This document shows, in pieces, positions 1 to 5,442 of a stretch of 6,031 nucleotides of DNA. Each line of letters starts with the position of its first letter. Within the stretch, counting starts at the first letter, position 1. This DNA comes from Pyrinomonadaceae bacterium (GTDB lineage Bacteria > Acidobacteriota > Blastocatellia > Pyrinomonadales > Pyrinomonadaceae): positions 1 to 6,031 of the forward strand of contig JACCTF010000274.1 in the NCBI GenBank assembly GCA_013812565.1, given 5' to 3'. The notes under the pieces were generated by a model. That model had not been told where the DNA came from, did no database searches, and saw only the letters and a program-made list of their open reading frames with translations. Position numbers and translations under genes: made by a program.

Positions 1-1
1 A

Positions 2-538
2 AAAGATCAACGAACAGTTTGCAAGGCTTTGCCGAAGCTGTTCGACTCTGTGCCCGGCGTCCATTTTGCTTTTGTCGGCGGACGCTTCGCCACCGCACCG
101 CAGATTTATGACGAGTGTGTGAGCTATTGCGAGCAACAAAAGATCATTGAGCGTGTGCATTTTCTAGGCAAGCGTCAAGACATCCCGGAGGTGCTCAGCT
201 CGCTTGATCTCTTTGTCTTCTCGTCGCTTAGAGAGGGTTTGCCGATTGCCGTTATCGAAGCGATGACCGTGGGGTTGCCCTGCGTAGTGTCTGACATCGG
301 GCCGTTGCTCGAAGTGTCGGACGGGGGGCGTTATGCGGTGGCGTTTCGCCGGGAAGACCCTGACGACTTGGCCCGGAAGCTTATCGATCTTATCGAAGAC
401 TCGGCACGCCGCAAGCAGCTCGGGCAGCAGGCCAAAGAGTGGGCGCAATCGCGGTTCAGTATTGAGGCTCACCTGGCGAATTTAAGCAGCTTGTACAGAT
501 CACTGGTGCGTACCACATCCACCACCGTTCTCAGATAA
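2..538 (+). CDS. GT4-type glycosyltransferase, C-terminal part (5' end outside window)
   Basis: This is the C-terminal nucleotide-sugar-binding half of a GT-B glycosyltransferase, which would transfer a sugar from an activated donor during glycan synthesis at the cytoplasmic face of the membrane. The frame is open from base 2 with no stop; the first visible residues (KDQRTVCKALPKLF) already fit the GT4 C-domain, so the TTG at base 29 is not a credible start and the gene begins upstream. 178 residues are visible. Motifs in order: the strand HFAFVGG, HFLGKRQDIPEVLSSLDLFVFSS, then the E-x7-E signature EGLPIAVIE with both glutamates (visible residues 78 and 86), then EAMTVGLPCVVSDIG and a C-terminal helix with SRFSIEAHLANLSSLY. 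These match family 4; donor and acceptor cannot be read from the sequence. The stop is TAA at 536-538. The neighbouring GT4 gene suggests a polysaccharide locus. Confidence 0.88.
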   Translation, partial: KDQRTVCKALPKLFDSVPGVHFAFVGGRFATAPQIYDECVSYCEQQKIIERVHFLGKRQDIPEVLSSLDLFVFSSLREGLPIAVIEAMTVGLPCVVSDIGPLLEVSDGGRYAVAFRREDPDDLARKLIDLIEDSARRKQLGQQAKEWAQSRFSIEAHLANLSSLYRSLVRTTSTTVLR

Positions 539-560
539 ATTTATGGCGACAAAGAATTTG

Positions 561-633
561 ACACAGAAAACACAGAGGCGCAGAGAACACAGAGCCTTGA
601 AATTTCTCTGGGCACCCTCTGCGTTAACTCTGC
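561..633. repeat. CACAGAG-type imperfect inverted repeat between the two glycosyltransferases
   Basis: The left arm (about 563-596) repeats the short unit CACAGAG or CGCAGAG several times, and the right arm (about 603-633) carries its complement (TTTCTCTG, CCCTCTGCG, ACTCTGC). The single strand could fold into a long imperfect hairpin with a short AT-rich loop around 597-602. From memory, similar 'cacagagaacacagag' elements are scattered between genes in many environmental bacterial genomes; that recognition is not verified here. It has no T-tract, so it is not a typical intrinsic terminator, although it could affect read-through or mRNA stability. Confidence 0.6.
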
Positions 634-670
634 ATCTGTACGGTGAACTGCCCCGCATCATACGCTCGAT

Positions 671-676
671 TATAAC
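671..676 (+). promoter_or_regulatory. Possible -10 box (TATAAC) upstream of the second glycosyltransferase
   Basis: TATAAC differs from the consensus TATAAT at one base and lies 28 bases before the ATG at 704, after the intergenic repeat. No convincing -35 hexamer is present 16-18 bases upstream (the sequence there is around CTGCCC), so this is only a weak candidate for an internal promoter. Confidence 0.2.
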
Positions 677-703
677 CCGTACGACAACCAGGAATCATGA
701 AGC

Positions 704-1810
704 ATGCGCATATTGATGGGCATGCCGAGCAGAGATTCCTTGGGAGGGCCGAACGCCTGCGAGCCGCCCTTCGTTGCGGAGTTGCGGAGGGCGGGCGTCG
801 AGGTTGAAGAAGAAGTTTACGTTTATGGTGAACGGCTTCGGAAAACTAATCTCCGGCATAGAGTGACGACGGTGCTGCGGACGGCCCGCGCCCTGCGGCG
901 GCGGCTTCGCACCGGGCGCTTCGATCTTGTCCACTTGAACACGGCATTTGATCTCAAGGCGCTGTTGCGCGACGTGTGCACCGTTTATATTTTTTGCATC
1001 TGCCCGAGCAAAATCTTTCTAAAATTTCATGGCTCGGATGCGCATCTAGTGCAGACGAACAATCTCGTGCTACGTCTACTCAGTCGCGCCCTGCTGTCAC
1101 GAGTCAACGGCATCGGAGTTTTATCAAGCGAGGAGAAAGCGAACTTTGTTCGGGCCGGTGTGAATGAACGCAACATCTTCGTCGTGAAGAACGTCGTGAA
1201 GCAGGGGATGGAGCACCCCGATCCTGAGTTCGCCAGGCGAATGGACATCAAGGGAGGCGTTCCCGTATTGCTGTTTATCGCCAGGTTCATACACTCCAAA
1301 GGACTCGTTGACGTGATTCGCGGGTGCGCGATTGTGCGAGATCGTGGGCTTGATTTTGTGCTGCTCTGCGTCGGCGATGGACCGGCTCGCCCACATGCGG
1401 AAGCTGAGGTTGCGCGCCTGAACTTACAAGCGAAGGTACGCTTCGTGGGCTATATCAGAGAAGAGGAAACGGATCAGTTTTATGCGAGCAGCACGATGCT
1501 GATCTTCCCAACCTATTTTCAGGAAGGTTTTCCGATGGTGGTATTCCGTTCGGTTGCCGCGGGCATTCCCGTTATCACAACGCGCATCCGCGCTGCCGCC
1601 GATTACCTGCAAGAGCCGGATAACTGTCTCTGGGTCGAGGCAAAGAATCCCGCGCTACTCGCCGAAAAGATCATTCACCTTTTATCGAATCCAGAAATGC
1701 GGAAGATGATGGGGCGCAATAATCGCGACTTGGCACGTCAATTTACAGCCGAACGCGTCGCCGAAGAATATGTGGCGATCTACGATCAGCTCATCAAAGA
1801 ACCAAGATGA
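704..1810 (+). CDS. GT4-family glycosyltransferase
   Basis: This is a complete 368-residue GT-B enzyme, usual length for family 4, probably adding one sugar to a lipid-linked glycan. The N-domain opens with MRILMGMPSRDSLGGPNACE, the usual first strand and Gly-rich loop; FDLVHLNTAFDL (73-84) and KFHGSDAH (107-114) are typical N-domain motifs. The C-domain starts near LLFIARFIHSKG (189-200), followed by LLCVGDGP (220-227), VRFVGYI and the donor-site segment EGFPMVVFRSVAAG (274-287). The first Glu of the E-x7-E signature is E274, but position 282, normally Glu, is Arg (CGT at 1547-1549). The start is set by AGGAA at 690-694, nine bases before the ATG; the ATG at 697 is in another frame that stops after a few dozen codons. 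The stop overlaps the next start by ATGA, so the two are probably translationally coupled. Acceptor and donor sugars are unknown. Confidence 0.9.
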   Translation: MRILMGMPSRDSLGGPNACEPPFVAELRRAGVEVEEEVYVYGERLRKTNLRHRVTTVLRTARALRRRLRTGRFDLVHLNTAFDLKALLRDVCTVYIFCICPSKIFLKFHGSDAHLVQTNNLVLRLLSRALLSRVNGIGVLSSEEKANFVRAGVNERNIFVVKNVVKQGMEHPDPEFARRMDIKGGVPVLLFIARFIHSKGLVDVIRGCAIVRDRGLDFVLLCVGDGPARPHAEAEVARLNLQAKVRFVGYIREEETDQFYASSTMLIFPTYFQEGFPMVVFRSVAAGIPVITTRIRAAADYLQEPDNCLWVEAKNPALLAEKIIHLLSNPEMRKMMGRNNRDLARQFTAERVAEEYVAIYDQLIKEPR

Positions 1811-3489
1811 ACTACCTGTTTCGCGACCGCTGGTACGATGTCCCGCGGTACGCTTCTTACAACGGATGTCGCCTTGTTCAAGTAGATTACACAGTTCCGC
1901 TCGCGCGGGTTGCGCCGCGCGATCAACGAGTCATACCGCGCAGTTGGCGCAAAGTGTGGAAGTTCACCGCCGCCGAGGGTCTCATCAACACCGCGAAGAA
2001 GATTCAATCCAAACGAGAGCAGGAGCTTATCAGCAGCAACTTTCATGTGGTGCTCGCGGTCGGAACAGCTTTAACCAAACTCGGCGGTGAAGCCGAACCG
2101 ACAGTGAACGATGCGCCGCTACTCTGCCTCGGCACAAGGCATCCGCAATGCGCCGAGGTGATGCTGTTTCGTGAAGAACTGATTGTTCCGCTTCCATCCT
2201 TGCCCGATTCAGAGCATTGCCTTCAAGCGGTTGAGAGTGCTGCCGAATCATTGAGCATAGATGAGAGCGGATGGCAGGCTCTCGCCGGGTATAACTTCTA
2301 TTCAGATACCGTTCCTCCTATGGGGGCTGTTGATTTTGTTCGCCGAGTCGCTTCGTACTTCGGGAGAGAATCCTCGACTGAAGCGCTTGCCGCAGAATCA
2401 CCCGTTGCGGCAGGGAAGTCCAAACCGGCGGTGATCCGCCCTGCATCTGCGACAGTCGCTTCGCCTCAGTCTTCTACGCACGTTAGACGTGCGGGCCAAT
2501 CGGCTCAGGGTCGCGGCGTTGCCGTTATTGCTGCGGGCGATTATGTGCGGACGCAGATTGTTCCCGCGCTTCAGCGCTCCAGCATGCATCTTCAAACGGT
2601 GGTTGATATTGAACCTTATTTGGCTGAGCATGTGCGACAGAAATTCGGTTTCGCGCAAGCGATGACCGATTGGCGTGAGGCAATCTCGCAAACCGAAGTG
2701 GACATTGTAATCATCGCTTCATATCACGATTCACATGCGGAGATCGCTTCGGAATCGCTGCGAAAGAGGAAGAAGGTGTTTGTTGAAAAGCCTCCGGTCG
2801 TCACTCGCCCTGACCTTGCGCTTCTTTTAGAAGCGGCGCGCCAACCGGAGGCGTGGCTCGAAGTCGGATACAACCGACGTTACGCTCCGTTGACACGTAA
2901 AGCGAAAGAATTGCTTCGCTGCGCAAGTGGACCAACAACTATTCTATGCGTTGTCAAAGAGGTTGAGATACCCGATCAGCATTGGTATCGCTGGCCGAAA
3001 GAAGGAACAAGGATCACGGGCAACATCTGCCACTGGATAGATTTGATCGTCTATCTTCTCGGCGCAGACACCAAGCCGGTGGAGATGACTATCACCGGGT
3101 CGGCCGATTCTCAGCCTGACGAGGAGAGAGGATTGAACATACTCTTTCAAGATGGTTCAACGGCAACTATCATCGCCACCTCGCGCGGCGACGACACGCT
3201 CGGCGTTCAAGAATTGATCGAGGTGCGACGCGATAAATTAAGTATCAGGATTGATGACTACCGTTCGATGCAAGCGTCGCATGCCGGACGAATGCTTTAT
3301 TACAAACAAGGTCTGCGCGAGAAGGGCCACGCGATCATGTACAGGGAAGCGATTCAAAGGATGAAGCGCGGAACGCCCGCCCTCTATTCGCTTGAAGAAT
3401 TGAAACTAACTTCACTGCTTACTATTCGTGCGACGGAAATGGTAAAAGATAACAGTCGGCATACAGCCCTACCTCTTGAGAAGCAGTGA
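1807..3489 (+). CDS. Fusion oxidoreductase: divergent N-terminal region plus Gfo/Idh/MocA dehydrogenase
   Basis: The C-terminal half (about 236-560) is an NAD(P)-dependent Gfo/Idh/MocA sugar dehydrogenase. It shows the Rossmann start GVAVIAAGDYVRTQIVPAL (237-255), TEVDIVIIASYHDSHAEIA, the hallmark EKPP (327-330), GYNRRYAP (354-361) and ITGNICHWIDL (403-413), whose His and Asp match the usual substrate-site region. The first glycine of GxGxxx is replaced by Ala. Residues 1-190 are not clearly recognised; RKVWKFTAAEGLINTAKKIQ followed by VVLAVGTALTKL and a ...CAEVMLFREELIVPLP segment faintly resembles the GroES-like alcohol-dehydrogenase half of 'bi-domain' oxidoreductases, but without its second Rossmann domain. 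An Ala/Ser/Pro/Thr-rich linker (about 195-235) joins the halves. The gene shares ATGA with the glycosyltransferase before it, so it probably makes or modifies a sugar for the same glycan. The C-terminal family is firm; substrate and N-terminal role are inference. Confidence 0.88.
   Translation: MNYLFRDRWYDVPRYASYNGCRLVQVDYTVPLARVAPRDQRVIPRSWRKVWKFTAAEGLINTAKKIQSKREQELISSNFHVVLAVGTALTKLGGEAEPTVNDAPLLCLGTRHPQCAEVMLFREELIVPLPSLPDSEHCLQAVESAAESLSIDESGWQALAGYNFYSDTVPPMGAVDFVRRVASYFGRESSTEALAAESPVAAGKSKPAVIRPASATVASPQSSTHVRRAGQSAQGRGVAVIAAGDYVRTQIVPALQRSSMHLQTVVDIEPYLAEHVRQKFGFAQAMTDWREAISQTEVDIVIIASYHDSHAEIASESLRKRKKVFVEKPPVVTRPDLALLLEAARQPEAWLEVGYNRRYAPLTRKAKELLRCASGPTTILCVVKEVEIPDQHWYRWPKEGTRITGNICHWIDLIVYLLGADTKPVEMTITGSADSQPDEERGLNILFQDGSTATIIATSRGDDTLGVQELIEVRRDKLSIRIDDYRSMQASHAGRMLYYKQGLREKGHAIMYREAIQRMKRGTPALYSLEELKLTSLLTIRATEMVKDNSRHTALPLEKQ
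2477..2493. repeat. Perfect 6-bp hairpin inside the oxidoreductase linker
   Basis: CGCACG (2477-2482), loop TTAGA, CGTGCG (2488-2493). It falls in the interdomain linker and is read as THVRRAG. The bases and encoded residues are similar to those of the second hairpin in the DUF1028 gene linker (3686-3705, read AHGVRRG). Confidence 0.5.
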
Positions 3490-3549
3490 AGTTTGCGAAG
3501 AAACCGTCGAGATAACAAAGATATTATGTTGCTTTACCGGATCAGACAG

Positions 3550-4668
3550 ATGAATCGAACGGTTGAATTTATAGCGCTCGCACTCATCGCGGTCGTGTCG
3601 GTGCTGCCGATCAAGGTTGATGCTCAAGACGCTCAGGGCGAAGTGAAAAGGGTGCTTTCAGCCCCGGCGGGGCGGAAGAACTTAGCCCACGGCGTAAGAC
3701 GTGGGAACAAGCGAGAGATTCAATCTTCGCGTTCTCCGAAGCTACCTCTGCGTCCTGTGCATACCTACTCGATTGTGGCGCGTGATCCGGCGACCGGCGA
3801 GTTGGGAGTGGCAGTGCAATCGCACTGGTTCTCGGTCGGCTCGCTTGTCGCGTGGGCCGAAGCGGGCGTTGGCGCAGTAGCTACGCAGTCGTTTGTTGAT
3901 CCGGCTTACGGCAAACTGGGGCTTGACTTAATGCGCGCGGGACGCAGCGCGCCTGATGCTTTGAAGTCTCTGGTTGCCGGAGACGAAGGGCGCGACGTGC
4001 GGCAAGTGGCGATGATCGACAGGGAAGGGCGCGTCGTGGCACATACCGGAACGAAGTGTATCGAGGCGGCGGGGCACGCAGTCGGCAGAGACTACTCGGT
4101 GCAAGCTAACCTGATGCTTAACGACAAAGTGTGGCCTGCGATGTCGCGTGCCTTTGAGATGAGCAAAGGCGACTTGGCCGAGCGGATGCTTGCGGCTTTG
4201 GAAGCGGCGGAGAGCGCAGGCGGCGACATTCGCGGCAAGCAGTCGGCGGCGCTCGTTGTTGTCACAGGCAAGCCGACAGGCAGAGCGTGGGCTGATCGCA
4301 TCTTTGATTTGCGCGTTGATGATAACCCCGCGCCGCTCAGGGAACTGCGTCGGCTGGTGACGCTTGGGCGGGCTTATAACCACATGAACGCGGGCGATCT
4401 GGCGGTGGAGAAGAAGGACAACGAAGCGGCACTGCGTGAATATGCGGCGGCGGAGATGTTGGTGCCCGACAACTTAGAGATGATTTACTGGCATGCCGTG
4501 GCGCTGGTGAACATGGGGCGCGTAGACGAATCGCTTCCGTTGTTCCGGCGAATCTTTACCGCAGACCCGAATTGGCGAATGCTCACGCCGCGACTGGTCA
4601 AAGCGGGTTTGCTGCCGAACGATGCGAAGTTGATCGAGCGAATAATCAAGCTTGAAGCTGATAGATGA
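3550..4668 (+). CDS. Exported DUF1028 (Ntn-hydrolase-like) protein with C-terminal TPR-like helices
   Basis: The chosen ATG gives 372 residues and begins with a clean signal peptide: MNRTVEF, the hydrophobic stretch IALALIAVVSVLPI, then KVDA before QDAQ; a GGA at 3539-3541 lies eight bases upstream. An in-frame ATG at 3526 (380 residues) and a TTG at 3493 are alternatives; the TTG lacks support. After a basic linker (about 30-68) comes DUF1028, from VHTYSIVARDPATGELGVAV (about 71-90) through WAEAGVGAVATQSFVDPAYG, GRVVAHTG, YSVQANLML and ALLAALEAAE-like helices to GKQSAALVVV (about 238). The family is described as Ntn-hydrolase-like, and the Thr in HTYSIV (residue 72) is the expected nucleophile position if processing occurs. 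DLRVDDNPAPLRELRRL ends the domain. Residues about 274-345 (AYNHMNAGDLAVEKKD..., IYWHAVALVNMGRVDESLPLF) read as TPR-like helix pairs. Substrate is unknown; location is probably periplasmic or secreted. Confidence 0.87.
   Translation: MNRTVEFIALALIAVVSVLPIKVDAQDAQGEVKRVLSAPAGRKNLAHGVRRGNKREIQSSRSPKLPLRPVHTYSIVARDPATGELGVAVQSHWFSVGSLVAWAEAGVGAVATQSFVDPAYGKLGLDLMRAGRSAPDALKSLVAGDEGRDVRQVAMIDREGRVVAHTGTKCIEAAGHAVGRDYSVQANLMLNDKVWPAMSRAFEMSKGDLAERMLAALEAAESAGGDIRGKQSAALVVVTGKPTGRAWADRIFDLRVDDNPAPLRELRRLVTLGRAYNHMNAGDLAVEKKDNEAALREYAAAEMLVPDNLEMIYWHAVALVNMGRVDESLPLFRRIFTADPNWRMLTPRLVKAGLLPNDAKLIERIIKLEADR
3661..3705. repeat. Two-hairpin repeat-like element within the DUF1028 gene
   Basis: First hairpin: GCCCC (3661-3665), loop GGC, GGGGC (3669-3673). 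Second hairpin: CCCACG (3686-3691), loop GCGTAAGA, CGTGGG (3700-3705). They are 12 bases apart and encode the linker APAGRKNLAHGVRRGN between signal peptide and DUF1028. From memory, 'AGCCCCGGCGGGGC...TAGCCCACGGCG..GTGGG' elements recur as dispersed repeats in Planctomycetota- and Acidobacteriota-like genomes. The hairpins are directly visible; the family assignment is not checked. Confidence 0.5.
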
Positions 4669-4701
4669 TGCGGCTCTAAGTTGGCGGCTGCGTATTCTCT
4701 A

Positions 4702-4712
4702 GTTGGGCATCT
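4702..4712 (+). repeat. Left copy of 11-bp direct repeat GTTGGGCATCT flanking the toxin-antitoxin module
   Basis: An identical copy lies at 5443-5453. The first seven bases fit GTTRRRY, the crossover core of integron attC and attI sites. This copy lies 34 bases after the DUF1028 stop and 64 bases before the antitoxin ATG. Confidence 0.55.
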
Positions 4713-4728
4713 TTCCTTCGGCAAGGAG

Positions 4729-4756
4729 TTGAAAAATCTTGCCATTTAGTTTTCAA
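4729..4756 (+). promoter_or_regulatory. Possible promoter/operator of the antitoxin-toxin pair
   Basis: TTGAAAA (4729-4735) and TTTTCAA (4750-4756) form a perfect 7-bp inverted repeat 14 bases apart, just upstream of the ribosome-binding site. TTGAAA (4729-4734) could also act as a -35 box, with the poor -10 candidate TTCAAT (4752-4757) 17 bases on. Antitoxin modules are usually autoregulated at such palindromes, but nothing in this antitoxin's sequence proves DNA binding. Confidence 0.28.
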
Positions 4757-4764
4757 TTGGTGGC

Positions 4765-4770
4765 AGGAGG
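4765..4770 (+). promoter_or_regulatory. Perfect AGGAGG ribosome-binding site of the antitoxin
   Basis: AGGAGG is followed by a six-base spacer to the ATG at 4777. It is the strongest Shine-Dalgarno in the window, supports this start, and predicts strong antitoxin translation, as expected where antitoxin must exceed toxin. Confidence 0.8.
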
Positions 4771-4776
4771 CTTTAG

Positions 4777-4974
4777 ATGACACCATCAGCACAGAATCTG
4801 ATTTCGACCTTCGACCAGTTGCCTGAACTCGAAAAGAAAGAAGTGGCGGCGCCTATCTTGCACCGCACCTTGCAGCTTGATTTCCCGCCACTCTCTGATG
4901 AGGAACTTATCTTGAGCGCGGAAGAAGTGTTCTTGGAGCTTGACCGTCGAGAGGCAGCAGATGCCCAATCCTAA
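4777..4974 (+). CDS. Small antitoxin-like protein of a MazF/PemK-type module
   Basis: This 65-residue protein starts MTPSAQNLISTFDQLPELEK and ends LSAEEVFLELDRREAADAQS. It is acidic and largely helical by composition, with the LPxxEKKEV and DFPPLSDEELILSAEE segments that I recognise from small antitoxins placed directly before MazF-like toxins in cyanobacteria and Acidobacteriota (recalled, not searched). Its role would be to bind and neutralise the endoribonuclease toxin, probably through the acidic C-terminal half, and possibly to repress its own promoter. No ribbon-helix-helix or AbrB motif is obvious. Its 3' end overlaps the toxin start by 14 bases, the usual tight coupling. The reading frame is intact even though the toxin is broken, so the protein is probably an orphan antitoxin now. 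Confidence 0.75.
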   Translation: MTPSAQNLISTFDQLPELEKKEVAAPILHRTLQLDFPPLSDEELILSAEEVFLELDRREAADAQS

Positions 4975-5276
4975 TCGCGGGGAAGTTTGGCTGGTTGATT
5001 TGGGTTTATGCCGCCAAAGTTCGCCCTTGTTTGGTATTGAGTATTCCGGCGGCGGACGAAGATAGGGCTTTGGCGACACTCGTGCCGCATACGACCACCG
5101 TTCGTGGTTCAAGGTTTGAAGTTTAGGTTCAGGTTAAGTTTCTTCGTGCAGGAGCGTTTGACGCGCAGCATCTTGTGACCATTCCACACGCCAAGCTAAT
5201 CCGGAAGTTGGGAACATTACAACCGACGCAACTTGTCTCCGTCGAAAATACAGTTCGGTTATGGCTCGGTTTGTAA
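4961..5276 (+). pseudogene. MazF/PemK-family toxin, broken by a frameshift and an in-frame stop
   Basis: MazF/PemK toxins are mRNA-cleaving endoribonucleases. From the ATG at 4961 (GAGG at 4951-4954, six-base spacer) the frame reads MPNPNRGEVWLVDLG, the typical N-terminus with RGEVW. One extra T in the run at 5005-5007 then shifts the frame; as it stands, translation ends at TAG 5063-5065 after 34 residues. In the frame starting at 5007 the toxin continues as YAAKVRPCLVLSIPAADED, ALATLVPHTTTVRGSRFEV, then a TAG at 5124-5126, then VQVKFLRAGAFDAQHLVTIP, HAKLIRKLGTLQPTQLVSVE and NTVRLWLGL to TAA at 5274-5276. With both lesions repaired the product would be about 104 residues, normal for the family, with KxRPCLV and TLVPHTT intact. 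The stop replaces a single residue in F-E-V-x-V-x-V, so it is a substitution. The T insertion could be a sequencing error; the TAG is harder to dismiss. Confidence 0.88.
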
Positions 5277-5324
5277 CACACTTGTTACCGTCCACGGGAC
5301 CAACAACAGGTTCAAGCTGACTGC

Positions 5325-5338
5325 CTGATCGCTTCGCT
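5325..5338 (+). repeat. 14-bp direct repeat CTGATCGCTTCGCT, copy 1
   Basis: It is identical to 5407-5420, 82 bases downstream, within the gene-free tail. Sequence around the copies differs, so this is not a simple tandem duplication. Confidence 0.7.
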
Positions 5339-5406
5339 CTTGTGCGGCATCTGAATCGTGGCGATCTGACCTAACCCGCGCCGTACAAGCGATTGCACCT
5401 AACTTG

Positions 5407-5420
5407 CTGATCGCTTCGCT
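5407..5420 (+). repeat. 14-bp direct repeat CTGATCGCTTCGCT, copy 2
   Basis: Second copy of the repeat at 5325-5338. Its last four bases form the beginning of the 10-bp hairpin stem at 5417-5426. Confidence 0.7.
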
Positions 5421-5441
5421 TTCATCTGCTTGATGAAAGCG
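5417..5441. other. Perfect 10-bp hairpin upstream of the right GTTGGGC box
   Basis: The arms are CGCTTTCATC (5417-5426) and GATGAAAGCG (5432-5441), with loop TGCTT. No T-run follows (next bases are TGTTGGGC), so a standard intrinsic terminator is unlikely. It ends one base before the GTTGGGC core. Confidence 0.7.
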
Positions 5442-5442
5442 T

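Noticed and set aside
29..31. TTG as the start of the first glycosyltransferase
   Set aside because: The frame is open to the window edge and the upstream residues KDQRTVCKA fit the GT4 domain, so the gene starts outside the window.
164..472. Reverse-strand reading frame of about 100 codons
   Set aside because: It lies antisense to conserved GT4 motifs, has no ribosome-binding site and shows no recognisable family.
638..682. GTACGG/CCGTAC inverted repeat around the possible -10 box
   Set aside because: Only six bases at a 33-base distance; expected by chance.
3493..3549. TTG start for the DUF1028 gene
   Set aside because: It would put a long charged extension before the signal peptide; ATG 3550 (or 3526) gives a normal exported N-terminus.
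3928..4383. Reverse-strand reading frame of 151 codons
   Set aside because: It is antisense to the conserved DUF1028 domain; Arg/His-rich composition is typical of a shadow frame in GC-rich DNA.
4713..4728. Small hairpin TTCCTT-CGGC-AAGGAG as terminator of the DUF1028 gene
   Set aside because: The stem is only six pairs with one wobble, and no T-run follows.
5000..5012. Programmed frameshift in the MazF toxin
   Set aside because: The GGGTTTA context is not a strong slippery site, no stimulatory structure is evident, and the later in-frame TAG would still end the product.
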